Positions 49,703 to 60,295 of a DNA stretch of 64,000 nucleotides are shown piece after piece; position 1 is the first letter of the stretch, and every line of letters starts with the position of its first letter. A model generated the notes under the pieces. That model did no database searches. It had not been told where the DNA came from and saw nothing but the letters and a program-made list of their open reading frames with translations. The position numbers and the translations under genes are program-made. Source of the stretch: Brachybacterium sp. Z12 (GTDB lineage Bacteria; Actinomycetota; Actinomycetes; Actinomycetales; Dermabacteraceae). The stretch is taken from assembly GCF_014400405.1 (NCBI RefSeq), contig NZ_CP060496.1, positions 1,054,001 to 1,118,000 of the forward strand. The letters run 5' to 3'.

Positions 49703-51489
49703 TGCAGGTCATCGCCACCGCCGGCCATGTCGACCACGGCAAATCAACCCTCATCCGAGCTCTCACCGGGATCGAGCCGGATCGGCTCGACGAGGAGAAG
49801 CAGCGCGGGCTGACCATCGATCTCGGCTTCGCCTGGACCGCGCTGCCCTCGGGCCGCGAGGTGTCCTTCGTCGACGTCCCCGGTCACGAGCGGTTCCTCG
49901 GCAACATGCTCGCCGGCCTCGGCCCCGCCCCGATCGTGTGCTTCGTGATCGCGGCGGATGAGGGCTGGCAGGCGCAGTCCTCCGACCACCGCGACGCGAT
50001 CGCGGCACTCGGCATCGACCAGGGCCTCATCGTCGTCACCCGCGCGGACCTCGCCCCCGACCGGGTCGAGCAGGTCATCGCCGAGGCCCGCACGGAACTG
50101 GCGCGGACAGGTCTCGCCGGTGCGCCCGCCGTCGGCGTCTCCGCAGTCACCGGCCAGGGCCTGGACGAGCTGCGGGACCTGCTCGACACCGTCACCCGCA
50201 ACGCCCGTGCACCGGCGACCGATCAGCGCGTGCGCCTGTGGGTGGACCGCGCCTTCTCGATCTCCGGGGCAGGCACCGTGGTCACCGGCACCCTCACCGG
50301 CGGCATCCTGCGCCGCGAGGACCGCCTCGCACTGTGCAGCGCTGATCGCAGCGCAGAGGTCGTGGTGCGCGGCCTCCAGAGCCGGGGCGGATCGCTCGAG
50401 CAGCTCGGGCCGGTCAGCCGTGCCGCGGTGAATCTGCGCGGAGTGAGTACTGAGGAGATCGGTCGCGGCGACGTGCTGCTCACCCCGGACGCCTGGGAGC
50501 TCGTGCATCTCCTGGACGTGCGCCGCAGCACCGGGGCGTTCCTCGAGGATGCCCCGCAGCAGCTGGTGGCCCACATCGGCACCGCCGCGGTCGGGGTGCG
50601 CGTGCGCCCGCTGGGTCCCGACCACGCACGCCTCACCCTGGACCGCCCGCTCCCGCTCCAGCTCGGGGACGACCTGGTGCTGCGCAGCAGCGGCAGCCAC
50701 TCGGTGCGCAACGGCGTGCAGGTGCTCGATCTCGACCCGCCCTCCCTCGAGCGGCGCGGTGACGGCGCGCGGCGACGCGTCGTGCTCGAGCAGATGCCGC
50801 TCGGCGGCGACCTCGCCGTCGAGGTGCGGCGCCGCGGCGCGGTGCGTGCCTCCCTCCTCCTCCGCTACGGGATGACGTTGCCGACCCCGCTGCCGGAGAC
50901 GGTGCACCGACACGGCGACTGGCTGGTGGATTCGGAGGCGAGGGAGGGCTGGACGCAGCAGCTCGGCACGCTCGTCGCCCAGCACCGTCGAGCCGATCCG
51001 CTCACCGCCGGGCTGCCGCGCAAAGCCGCGATCGATGCACTCGCGCTGCCCGACGAAGCGCTGCTCGACCTGGTCGTGGCCGCTGCCGGACTCACCCAGC
51101 ACGAGGGTCGGGTGCGCGATGCGGACTCGGGCCAGGATCTCGGCGCCGCCGAGACCGGCGTCCGCACGCTCGAGGAGCGACTCGCCCGATCACCCTTCGC
51201 CGCGCCGGAGGCCGACGATCTCGCCGCGCTGGGACTCGGGCCGAGAGAGCTCGCGGCAGCAGCCGCGCAGGGACGGCTGCTGCGCCTGCCGGACGAGGTG
51301 ATCCTGCTGCCCGCGGCGCCCGCGCTGGCGATGCGCGTGCTCGCCGCGCTGCCGCAGCCCTTCACCACGAGCGAGGCCCGGCAGGCGCTCGCGACCACTC
51401 GCCGAGTCGCGATCCCGCTGCTCGAGCATCTCGACAGCCGCGGCTGGACTCGCCGCCCGGATCCCGGCCACCGCGAGGTCATGCGCTGA
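49699..51489 (+). CDS. selB: Selenocysteine-specific elongation factor SelB
   Basis: 596-residue GTPase that delivers Sec-tRNA to UGA codons by binding the SECIS. G1 is GHVDHGKSTLI, the Thr of G2 is in GLTIDLGFAW, G3 is DVPGHERFL, and the G4 NKxD is replaced by TRAD. Domains II and III follow (GAGTVVTGTLTGG). The C-terminal winged-helix region from about residue 400 contacts the mRNA hairpin. Length matches bacterial SelB; intact. Start ATG 49699 overlaps selA by ATGA. Confidence 0.93.
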   Translation: MMQVIATAGHVDHGKSTLIRALTGIEPDRLDEEKQRGLTIDLGFAWTALPSGREVSFVDVPGHERFLGNMLAGLGPAPIVCFVIAADEGWQAQSSDHRDAIAALGIDQGLIVVTRADLAPDRVEQVIAEARTELARTGLAGAPAVGVSAVTGQGLDELRDLLDTVTRNARAPATDQRVRLWVDRAFSISGAGTVVTGTLTGGILRREDRLALCSADRSAEVVVRGLQSRGGSLEQLGPVSRAAVNLRGVSTEEIGRGDVLLTPDAWELVHLLDVRRSTGAFLEDAPQQLVAHIGTAAVGVRVRPLGPDHARLTLDRPLPLQLGDDLVLRSSGSHSVRNGVQVLDLDPPSLERRGDGARRRVVLEQMPLGGDLAVEVRRRGAVRASLLLRYGMTLPTPLPETVHRHGDWLVDSEAREGWTQQLGTLVAQHRRADPLTAGLPRKAAIDALALPDEALLDLVVAAAGLTQHEGRVRDADSGQDLGAAETGVRTLEERLARSPFAAPEADDLAALGLGPRELAAAAAQGRLLRLPDEVILLPAAPALAMRVLAALPQPFTTSEARQALATTRRVAIPLLEHLDSRGWTRRPDPGHREVMR

Positions 51490-51543
51490 GCTGTGCATTG
51501 AACCGGGCGGAGCACCATGTGCCGGGCCGTCTCCCGCCCTGCC

Positions 51544-52012
51544 TCAGCGCTGCGCGGCGAGCCAGTTCTGATGAGCGCCGAGCAGAGCGTTCTGCGCCTT
51601 GCTGTGATCGATCGGGGTCAGCAGCGAGGAGGTCGGGGATTCCCAGACCGCCCTGACCTCGACCTGCCGGCCGTCACGCAGCTGGGCGATCACGACGGTC
51701 CGGGGCTGCCGGGCGGGGAGGCAGCAGCTGGTGGACCTGCTCCCAGCGCAATGACTGCGGAGCCTTGAGCGCCCCGCACCAGCTGAAGCCCTGAGCGTCG
51801 ATCCGCAGCCCAGAGCGCTGTACGGCCCAGAGGATGAACACGCCCGCGCCGATCGCCAGCAGCGAGGGGAGGAACAGCATGAGGAAGCCGGCACTCTCCA
51901 GGACCCACGTCAGGATGATCGCCGTGATGCCGGCCGCGATCCCGATAAGGATGACGAAGGGTCCGACGGCGTAGTTCACCTTGGCGGCGACGCTGCGGAT
52001 GGTGATGCTCAA
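51544..52012 (-). CDS. Small PH-domain-like membrane protein, copy 1 (one frameshift)
   Basis: About 155 residues. Two adjacent N-terminal membrane helices (VGPFVILIGIAAGITAIILTWV, FLMLFLPSLLAIGAGVFILWAV) precede a soluble beta-rich part (GLRIDAQGFSW, LRWEQVHQLL) as in bacterial PH-like membrane proteins. The frame breaks near 51715-51722, probably by one inserted C, after which PARQPRTVVIAQLRDG and the C-terminal GAHQNWLAAQR follow. Unknown function. Paralogue of the next gene. Confidence 0.6.
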
Positions 52013-52161
52013 GAGGGTTCTCCGACGTGAGAGGGCACGGGCCTGGCCACACTAGTGTCCCGGTGCTGGGCCATCGGAACCATATCCACCGCCGAGTTCG
52101 GCTTCGTGGTGGGTGGGAATCTCGCCCTCTGGCTCAGCGCGACCGCTCCGGCCGGGTGGGC

Positions 52162-52653
52162 TCAGCGCCCGGACTCGGGGTTCTGCGCAAGCCACTGCTG
52201 ATGCGCCCTGATCACTGCGGCACCGGCCCGTACTTACCACGGATGAGGGCCGGTGCTGTCCCCGGCGCTCTGCGTCTTCCGCAGCGGCGAGATCGGCACC
52301 ATGGAGCCGTCCCGGAGCCACAGCAGCACCGAGTCGCCGGGCTCGTGCATCCCTGGGACCACCACCTGGTGGACCTCCTCCCAGGGCACGAAGCCGCGAG
52401 CTCCGAGCATCGTGGACCAAGTGACCCCGCGGGCATCCAGACGTGCGCAGGCCCGGCGGGCGAGCAGGAACAGGGCGGCCCCGGCCCCGATCACCAGCAG
52501 TCCGAGCAGCACCACGAGCACGGCACCCAGCACCTCACCCCGGAGGATCAGGGCCACGGCGAACAGCGCCGTGAAGACACCGACGGCGACGATCGCGGCA
52601 CCGGCCCACATGAGTCCGGAGCTGGTTCCTGCCCGGACGGTGGCGAAGCCCAT
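52162..52653 (-). CDS. PH-domain-like membrane protein, copy 2, with internal TAA
   Basis: Two helices (MWAGAAIVAVGVFTALFAVAL and LGAVLVVLLGLLVIGAGAALFLL), then a soluble part (ARLDARGVTWSTM, FVPWEEVHQVVVPG) parallel to copy 1. The frame stops at TAA 52234-52236, but the same frame continues after it with VRAGAAVIRAHQQWLAQNPESGR to a TGA at 52162-52164, and AHQQWLA matches GAHQNWLA of copy 1. Either a base error created the stop or the gene was recently truncated. Without the tail the product is 139 residues. Unknown function. Confidence 0.55.
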
Positions 52654-52742
52654 TGGGTTTCCTTTCGCCGCGCCGGCTTCTCAGCTCCGGCGCTGATCGG
52701 GCCTGCGCAGACTGAGCCGGCGTGGGCTCAGCCTGCGTGGGG

Positions 52743-55419
52743 TCAGCCCTGGTTCCGCGGCTGCTTGACCGGCGGCTCGCCGAGCTCGACGTCGCGGGTG
52801 AGGATCTCCTCGCCCTCGCCGACCACCAGCTCGAGCTTCTCGATCCGGCCCAGGGCCGTGAGGTCCGCGGAGGCGGCCTCGAGATGTGCGAGAGCGGCCG
52901 GCGGTGCCACCACCGTGACGGACAGGATGGGGGTCTTCTGCGAGACCTTCGCGTCGGACTTGATGCGCCGCAGCGTGATCGCGGCCTGTGCCACGGAGTC
53001 CACCAGCGCCGCATCTTGACCGGCTGCGGCCTCCTTCAGCGGGCCCGCCTCGGGCCAGGGCTGGGTGTGCACGCTGCCGCCGCGCCACCACGACCAGACC
53101 TCCTCGGTCGCGAACACGACCACGGGGGCGAACAGGCGCAGCAGCACCTCGAGCGTGATCGCGAGCGAGGCGCGGGCCGAGGCGGCGCCGGCCTCCCCGG
53201 CGGGGGAGTTGCCGTGGGCGCGCTCCTTGGCCAGCTCGATGTAGTCATCGCAGAACGCCCAGAAGAACGGCTCGATGACCTCGAGGGCCCGGGCGTAGTC
53301 CATGTCGTCGTGGGCCGCGGTCGCCTGCTCCACCACCGTGGCCAGCTGCGCGAGCAGGGCACGGTCCAGCGGGTCGGTGACCACCGACGGATCCGCAGCC
53401 AGACGCCCGGAGGGATCCGCAGGCGCCTCACCGAACCCGAGGGCGAACTTCGAGGCGTTGAGGATCTTGATCGCCAGACGGCGACCGATCTTCATCTGCC
53501 CCTCATCGAACGCGGTGTCCACACCCTGACGGGCCCGGCCGGCCCAGTAGCGCACGCCATCGGAGCCGTGCTGCTGCAGCAGCCCGATGGGGGTGACCAC
53601 GTTGCCCTTGGACTTGGACATCTTCTTGCGGTCCGGGTCCAGGATCCAGCCGTTGATCGAGGCATGCTTCCACGGCAGCGAATCCTGCTGCAGGTGGGAG
53701 CGCACGATGGTGGAGAACAGCCAGGTGCGGATGATGTCGTGGCCCTGGGGGCGCACATCCATCGGGTAGACCTTCTCGAAGAGCCCGTCGGCCTCCGCGC
53801 CGGAGTTCCAGCCGCCTGCGAGCTGCGGGGTCAGCGAGGACGTGGCCCAGGTGTCGAGGATGTCGGGATCGGCGACGAAACCGCCCGGCTGATTGCGCTG
53901 CTCCTCGGTGTACCCGGCCGGCACATCGATCGTGGGGTCGATCGGGAGGGACTCGACGGGCGGGGTGAGCACGGTGTCGTAGTCGGTCTCGCCGTCGGCG
54001 CCCACCGCGTACCAGATCGGGAACGGGACGCCGAAGAAGCGCTGGCGGGAGATCAGCCAGTCACCGGCCAGGCCCTCCACCCAGTTGCGGTAGCGGGACT
54101 CCATGTACGCCGGGTGCCAGGTCAGCTCTCGCGGCCGCGCTCGATGAGCGCATCGCGCAGACCGCCCTCGGACTGATCGCGGCCGCCGTTGGTGAGGTAC
54201 CACTGGCGGGACGTGACGAACTCGAGCGGCTTGTCGCCGTTCTCGTAGAACTTCACCGGGTGGGAGATCTTCTCGATCTCGCCGGTGAGGTCCCCGGACT
54301 CGGTCGCCATCTCGACCACGCGCTTCTGGGCGCTGAACACCGTCAGGCCGGCCAGCTCGGAGTAGCGCTCCTGGCCTTCCGGGGTGGAGATCCACGGCGC
54401 CTCGGCGAGGAACCGGCCGTCACGGCCGATCACGGACCTAGTGGGCAGCTCGAGCTCACGCCACCAGGTCACATCGTTGGAGTCGCCGAAGGTGCAGATC
54501 ATGGCGATGCCTGCGCCCTTGTCGGGCTGGGCGAGGGAGTGCGCGAGCACAGGCACCTCGACCCCGAACAGGGGAGAGGTCACGGTGGAGCCGAACAGGC
54601 CCTGGTAGCGCTCGTCGTCAGGTGGGCCACCAGCGCCACACAGGCCGGCAGCAGCTCGGGACGGGTGGTCGCGATGACGACCTTCTCGCCGGAGCCGTCA
54701 GTCCTGGTGAAGCCGAGGCGGTGGTAGGCCCCGTCGCGGTCGCGGTCCTCCTGCTCGGCCTGGGCCACCGCGGTGCGGTAGGTGACGTCCCACATGGTGG
54801 GGGCCTCGGACTGGTACGCCTGACCGGCCTCGAGGTTCTCGAGGAAGGCCCGCTGCGAGGTCGCGCGGGAGTGGGCGTTGATCGTCTGGTAGCTGTAGTT
54901 CCAGTCCACCGAGAGGCCCAGGGTGCGGAAGACGTCCTCGAAGGACTTCTCGTCGATCTCCGTGAGCCGCTCGCACAGCTCGATGAAGTTGCGCCGTGAG
55001 ACGGGCAGCTGGTTCGCGGCCTTAGAGGACTTGTTGTCGCCGCCCTCCTGCGGGGGCGTGAAGTCCGGGTCGTAGGGCAGGGACGGGTCGCAGCGCACGC
55101 CGAAGTAGTTCTGCACCCGGCGCTCGGTGGGCAGGCCGTTGTCGTCCCAGCCCAGCGGGTAGAACAGGTTCTTGCCGCGCATGCGCTGGTAGCGCGCGAT
55201 CATGTCCGCCTGCGAATAGCCGAAGACATGGCCGATGTGCAGCGAGCCGGATGCCGTGGGCGGCGGGGTGTCGATGCTGAAGACCTGGTCACGGGTGGTG
55301 TCCGGATCGAAGGCGTAGAGCTGCTGCTCGCTCCATACGCCGTCCCACTTCTCCTCCAGGCCCTCGAGGGAGGGGCGGTCGGGGATCGTGGAGCCAGGGC
55401 GCGGTGCGGTATCGGTCAT
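52743..55419 (-). CDS. valS: Valyl-tRNA synthetase (two frameshifts)
   Basis: Class I aminoacyl-tRNA synthetase, about 892 residues repaired. GSLHIGHVFGY near residue 60 is the HIGH site; WDDNGLPTERRVQNYFGV follows; KKMSKSKGNVV is the second signature; an editing domain lies between and a coiled C terminus closes the protein. The frame breaks near 54619-54623 (VALVAH should continue PDDERYQGL) and near 54122-54131 (RGRE should continue LTWHPAYMESR). Both flanks align with the family. It is essential, so these are almost certainly errors. ATG at 55419. Confidence 0.92.
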
Positions 55420-55526
55420 GAGGTCATTGTTCCAGGTCTGTGCCCCAGTGCAACGCAGGCGTCAGCAGTGTGAGCGCCCTCGCGTGCCACAGGGTCGCAG
55501 CGGCGTCCCGGACGTACCGTGGGGGC

Positions 55527-56314
55527 ATGGCTCTCGAGCGCATCGCCCTGATCTCCGACGTGCACGGCAACCTCACCGCCTACCGGGCCGTGCTCGCCGA
55601 TATCGCCGCTCGCGGCATCACCCGCGTGTTCAACCTCGGCGACGTCGTCGGCAAGGGCCCGCGCGGCGCGGCCTGCACCGCGCTGACCCGCGAGCGCTGC
55701 GCGGCGACGGTGCGCGGCAACTGGGAGGTGTTCATCGCCGGCGAGGGGGAGCCCCGGTCAGCGGCGCAGGACTGGTGGCGCGCAGAGCTGTCCGCAGACG
55801 ACAGGGCCTGGCTCCGTCAGCTGCCGGGAAGCCTGGACCTGCACCTCTCCGGCCGGCTGCTGCGCCTGATGCACGCCTCTCCCATCGACGAGTTCACCCG
55901 GGTGCACAGGGAGCACAGCGAGGAGCAGTTCGCCATGATGTTCGCGCCGACCCCCTTCACCGGCGGCGGGCGCGCAGCGGACGTCGTCATCTACGGCGAC
56001 ATCCATGACCCCTTCCTGCGCTCCGGGCGGGAGGGGATGCTGGCGAACGTCGGCAGCGTCGGCAACCAGCTGGATGACCCGACGCCCTCCTACGTCATCC
56101 TCGAAGGTGATCCCAGAGGCGGGCCGATGCCCCGTTCGGGATCCAGTTCGTGCGCGTCCCCTACGACGTCGAGGCCGAGATCGAGGCGACCCTCGCCCTC
56201 GGGATGCCGGAGGCCGAGGCGTACGTCCTCGAACTGCGCACCGGGGTGTACCGCGGCGACCACGCCGCACTCGGGCTCAGCGCAGCGCCCGGCACAGCCT
56301 CACGGCACCCGTGA
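55527..56314 (+). CDS. Metallophosphoesterase (YfcE-like) (one frameshift)
   Basis: About 262 residues. The calcineurin-like metal motifs are LISDVHGNLTAY near residue 7, NLGDVVGKG and VRGNWE, the last with Trp in place of the usual His, then GDIHDP and ANVGSVGNQLDDP. The frame breaks at 56124-56126 (one C missing); repaired, it continues DAPFGIQFVRVPYDVEAEIEA and ends at 56314, overlapping the lplA stop on the other strand by 15 bases. Substrate unknown. Confidence 0.78.
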
Positions 56315-57395
56315 GGTCCACTCCTCGGTGCCGAACTTCGTCTCCACCAGGTCCCGAGCTCGCGAGAGCTCGTCCTCGGTGTAGGTCGAGGTGACCGTGT
56401 CGTAGCGGGCCCGGAAGAAGTCCAGGAAGCCCTCGATGATCTGATCACGGGCGAGACCCGTCTGCGAGCGGATGGGATCCACGCGCTTGTTCGCGCTGCG
56501 AGTGCCCTTGTCGGAGAGCTTCTCGCGACCGATCCGCAGCACATCGCCCATCTTCTCGGCATCGATGTCGTAGCTCATCGTCACGTGGTGCAGCAGCACA
56601 CCGCCGGCGAATCGGCGCTGGGGCGGCGCCGCCGATCTTCCCCTGCTCGGAGGCGATGTCGTTCAGCGGCACGTAGTGGGCCTTCACCCCGATCTCCGCG
56701 AGCGCTCCCATCACCCAGTCGTCGAGGTAGGCGTAGGCCTGCTCGAAGCTCAGCCCCTCCACCAGGGAGGTGGGCACCACCAGCGAGTAGGTGATGCAGT
56801 TGCCCTGCTCCATGAACATCGCGCCGCCGCCGGTGATGCGCCGCACCACCCCGATGTCGTGCTTCGCGGCGCCTTCGGCGTCGATCTCGTTGCGCAGCGA
56901 CTGGTAGGAGCCGATCACCACCAGCGCGGAATCCCAGTCCCAGATCCGGAAGTGGGGGCCGCGCCGGCCGGCGAGGACCTCCAGCGGCAGCACCTCATCG
57001 AGCGCCACGTGCATGACTGGGGGCAGCACCACCGGTGCGATCACCTCGAAAGTGAGGTCGTCCCAGCTCGTCGCATGCCCGAGCGCGCGGCGCACCGCGA
57101 TCGCGACCGCCTCCACATCGAAGCCGATCATCTGCACCGGATCCGGCCGAGCGTCGAGCCGCGCGGTCAGCGCCGCCCTGAGCTCGGCGGCGGTCGCCTC
57201 GGTGGGCATGCCCTCCAGAGCGGCATTGAGGTCCTCGAGGGCGTCGTCCGGCTCGAGGAAGAAGTCCCCGAACACGTGAGCGGTGGCGATCCTGCCCTCG
57301 GCGACTGTGACGTCCACCGAGACCAGCTTGCCGCCCCGCACCTTGTACTGCCCGTTCAACACCGTGCTGTCGCTGCGCTCGTCCATGCTCGCCAT
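56300..57395 (-). CDS. lplA: Lipoate-protein ligase family protein (one frameshift)
   Basis: Attaches lipoate, or an octanoyl group, to E2 and GcvH domains. About 364 residues. The actinobacterial layout starts with NGQYKVRGGKLVSVDV and a small domain (GDFFLEPDDALEDL). The catalytic domain follows with RNEIDAEGAAKHDIGVVRRITGGGAMFMEQGN, the RRxxGGGA lipoyl-binding loop, and NDIASEQGKIGG with the catalytic Lys. The frame breaks at 56620-56624 (one C too many); removing it gives AAQRRFAGGVLLHHVTMSYDIDA. The start is ATG 57395 or 57386; neither has a clear ribosome site. Confidence 0.85.
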
Positions 57396-57435
57396 TGTCC
57401 CGCAGTCCCGGCGGTGCGGTGTCGGCGGTGACCGC

Positions 57436-58717
57436 TCACCCGATGGTGAGCGAGCGCAGCGCGCGGTGCACCTCCCACACGAAGTCCGCGGTGGACTGGC
57501 TCTTGCGCGGGGCGATCGCGTAGGTCTCGGACGGACGCTGCGCGGTCTCTTCGCGGGTGACCCGGGGATCAGGTTCTTCCACTCGCGGTCGCCGCCCACC
57601 CACAGCCGGTACTCGGTGCCGGAGAGTCCCCGCGATGCAGCAGGCGCAGCCCCATCGTGGTGGACGTGAGGGCGGGCTGGCGGCGCGAGGGCGCGGGGTC
57701 GAAGCCGCGGTCACGCAGCAGCATCGGGTTGAACACGGCCCACAGCAGCAGGCGTGCGCCCTCCAGCTCAGGGGCGGCCGGGGCTCCGATCAGCTCCCCG
57801 GGCGGGGGAGGGGCTCCTGCCTCGGTCCGCCACGCCGTGCGGCGGGAGAGCATCGCCAGACGTTCTCGTGCCGCCTCGCGTTCCTCGTCCCCGTCCAGGC
57901 GGCCGATCCCGAGCGGGACCGGTTCCTCGCCGGTGCGCAAGAAATGCACCGGGGTGCCGTGCTCCACCTCCCCGAACTCGAGTCCCGTGCGCTGTCGGCC
58001 GACGCCGGCCTGCAGGTGCGCGCCCGTCTGCCCCCGGCGGGTCGAGAAGTGCGGGCTGATGCCGAACAGCGCGCGGCTCGCGTGGTGCATCACGTCCAGA
58101 TGCGCGCGGAACTCCCGGGCGGTGGAGGTCTTGGTGAGGAGCTTCTTGGAATCCACGGGGAACTGGACCACCGGCCGCCCGGCGTTCTCGCCGATCTCCC
58201 CGAGGGTCTCCCACAGGTGGGCGTGCCCCGGGTCAGCCTTCGGCATGCGGCGGCCCACCCGTGCCCAGCTGGTGGCCACGACCCCCTCGGGCACCTCTCC
58301 GTCGAGCTCCGCGCGGTCGGTGTGCCGGGCGATCGCGAGCAGCAGATGGTGGGGCGAGGTGCCGAGGACGGTGCGCATCTCCCGCAGCTGCTTGGTGCCG
58401 AACGGGCCGCCGACGCGCAGGACGATCCCGAGGCGCGCACCGTCGTCGGAGTCCTTCGTGCGGGGCAGCAGCTCAGCCATCAGATCGGGGGAGGTGCGGC
58501 GCAGCCTCGGGGCGGCGGCGATGCTGCCGGTGGTGTGCTCGGTGCGGGCGACCGTGCGCAGGAACGCATCTCGGCTGCGCGGTGACATCAGCACGAACTC
58601 GAGCATGTTCCGCAGGATCACCTCGACGCGTGCGGGGCCCTGCAGGTCCGGTGAGAGGGAGGAGCGATCCACGGCGTAGGTCAGCATCTGTCCGACGGTG
58701 GCGTACGAGCGGGCCAT
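57436..58717 (-). CDS. Unrecognised conserved-looking protein (two frameshifts)
   Basis: About 427 residues after repair. The start is ATG 58717 with AGGAGG just upstream. No signal peptide or membrane helix. It is soluble and Arg-rich, with motifs such as RVEVILRNMLEFVL, RTKDSDDGARLGIVLRVGGPFGTKQLREM and HAHLWETLGEIGE. The frame breaks at 57627-57632 and 57561-57568; the restored C terminus reads LSGTEYRLWVGGDREWKNLIPRVTREETAQ and ends LRSLTIG. I do not recognise the family. It lies upstream of lplA on the same strand, but 40 bases apart. Confidence 0.55.
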
Positions 58718-58897
58718 GATCCTCCTCAGGGACGTGCGGGATACAGGTGCGCCCCACGGTAGCCGGTCGCCATCTGCTCTGAACAGGGCGCATCGGTGCA
58801 GGTCGAGGGAGCGATGCCCGGCAGTGCCACGAGTCGGCCGTGCCGGGACACGGATCACGGGCCAAGCTCTGGTGAGCCCGACCGAAGCATGCCATCA

Positions 58898-58919
58898 TGA
58901 ACATATGAGCAGACGTTCA
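58898..58919 (+). promoter_or_regulatory. Candidate ArsR-family operator
   Basis: Inverted repeat TGAAC (58898-58902) with GTTCA (58915-58919), 12 bases apart, spanning the ArsR start codon and containing CATATG. Similar in form to SmtB/CzrA sites. Confidence 0.45.
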
Positions 58920-59341
58920 AGCATCGAGGTGGTCGGCCAGACGTCGACCGCCGAGCTTCGCGAACAGATCCCCGGGGACCGTGCGGTGGAGGACCTCGCC
59001 GACGTCTTCTCCCTCCTCGGAGACCCCAGCCGCCTGCGCCTGCTGCTGGCCCTGCGGGAGGGGGAGGTGAGCGTCGGCGAGCTGTCCAGAGCCACCGGGC
59101 AGTCGGACTCCGGCGTCTCCACCACGCCCTGCAGCTGCTGCGCGCCCACCGCATCGTGGCCGTGCGCAGGGAGGGGAGGCGGGCTTTCTACCGGCTCGAC
59201 GACCCGCACGTGCGGATGCTGCTGGACCTCGCCCTCAGCCATACCGAGCACAGCGCTCTCGAGCACCCTGAGCGGGGTGTCGGGGCCACGGGAGCCGCCT
59301 CCGACGCCGCTGCGGGCACTGTCGAGCAGGCGGGAGCATGA
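58905..59341 (+). CDS. ArsR/SmtB-family zinc-type metal sensor (one frameshift)
   Basis: About 145-residue winged-helix repressor, ATG 58905. LLGDPSRLRLLLALREGEVSVGELS is the classic ArsR helix pair; the recognition helix GQSDSGVS follows. The frame breaks at 59119-59123 (one C missing); repaired it reads GVSHHALQLLRAHRIVAVRREGRRAFY. DPHVRMLLDLALSHTEH gives D-x-H-x10-H-x2-H, the alpha-5 site spacing of the CzrA/SmtB Zn sensors. The stop overlaps the CDF exporter, which it is expected to repress. Confidence 0.87.
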
Positions 59342-60243
59342 GCCACTCCCACGGCGCCGTCGCAGGCCATGCGGGCGCTGCACACCGCTGGCGGCTGCTG
59401 GTCGCGGTGGTGCTGATCGGCGGATTCTTCGTGGTCGAGCTGGTGGCCGGCCTGCTGTCCGGCTCTCTGGCGCTGCTCTCCGACGCCGGGCACATGGCCG
59501 CCGACGTCGTCACCCTCTCCGCCGCGCTGGCCGCGACCGTGCTGGCCGCGCGCCCCTCGAGGGACGGCCGGCGCACCTTCGGCAACTACCGCCTGGAGGT
59601 GTTCGCGGCGCTGCTGGCCGTGCTGATCATGCTCGGGGTCGCGACTGCGGTCGGGATCAGCGGGATCCGACGCCTGGGCGTCGAGACCTCCGTGGACACC
59701 GGCCCGATGCTGATGGTCGGCGTGCTGGGCCTGGCCGTGAACCTCGTGGTGCTGCTGATGCTGCGCGGAGGCGCCGAGGAGAGCCTCAACATCAAGGGCG
59801 CCTATCTCGAGGTGCTCGCGGACACCCTCGGCTCGGTCGGGGTGATCCTCGCCGCGGTGCTGATCCGGGCCACGGGCGCCACGGTGATCGACACCGTGGT
59901 GGCGCTGGCCGTGGGCGCGTTCATCGCTGTGCGCGCCGTGCTGCTGGCCAGAGAGGTGCTCACCGTGCTCGGCCAGGCCGCGCCCGCCGGTATCGACCCG
60001 GAGGAGATCCACCGTGCCCTGGCCGCGATCGACGGTGTCGCCGATGCCCACGACCTCCACCTGTGGACCCTCACCTCGGGCATGGAGGTCGCCACCGTGC
60101 ACCTGATGGTCGAGCCGGGCGCCGATCCGCACGGTGTGCTCGATGCCGCGCAGGCACTGCTGCGTGATCACCACGGGATCGCGCACGCGACCATCCAGAC
60201 CGAGCCCACCGACCACCACGGCTGCCTCGAGATCGGCTGGTGA
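59338..60243 (+). CDS. Cation diffusion facilitator (zinc exporter type)
   Basis: 301-residue exporter with six helices and a cytoplasmic ferredoxin-like domain. Helix II has LLSDAGHMAADVV, i.e. H52-x3-D56 of the transport site, with D49. Helix V has LEVLADTLGSVG, Glu rather than His in the paired motif, a known variant. The N terminus is His-rich (SHSHGAVAGHAGAAH). The C-terminal metal-binding region carries HDLHLWTL and DHH. Co-translated with the ArsR repressor. Confidence 0.9.
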   Translation: MSHSHGAVAGHAGAAHRWRLLVAVVLIGGFFVVELVAGLLSGSLALLSDAGHMAADVVTLSAALAATVLAARPSRDGRRTFGNYRLEVFAALLAVLIMLGVATAVGISGIRRLGVETSVDTGPMLMVGVLGLAVNLVVLLMLRGGAEESLNIKGAYLEVLADTLGSVGVILAAVLIRATGATVIDTVVALAVGAFIAVRAVLLAREVLTVLGQAAPAGIDPEEIHRALAAIDGVADAHDLHLWTLTSGMEVATVHLMVEPGADPHGVLDAAQALLRDHHGIAHATIQTEPTDHHGCLEIGW

Positions 60244-60295
60244 CGAGCGCCGGCACCCGCCGGTCCGGCAGCCCGCTCCCGCGTACGCTGAGGCC

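Noticed and set aside
55420-55526. T-box leader for valS
   Set aside because: The gap to the divergent phosphoesterase gene is only about 107 bases and has no antiterminator or specifier structure that I can see.
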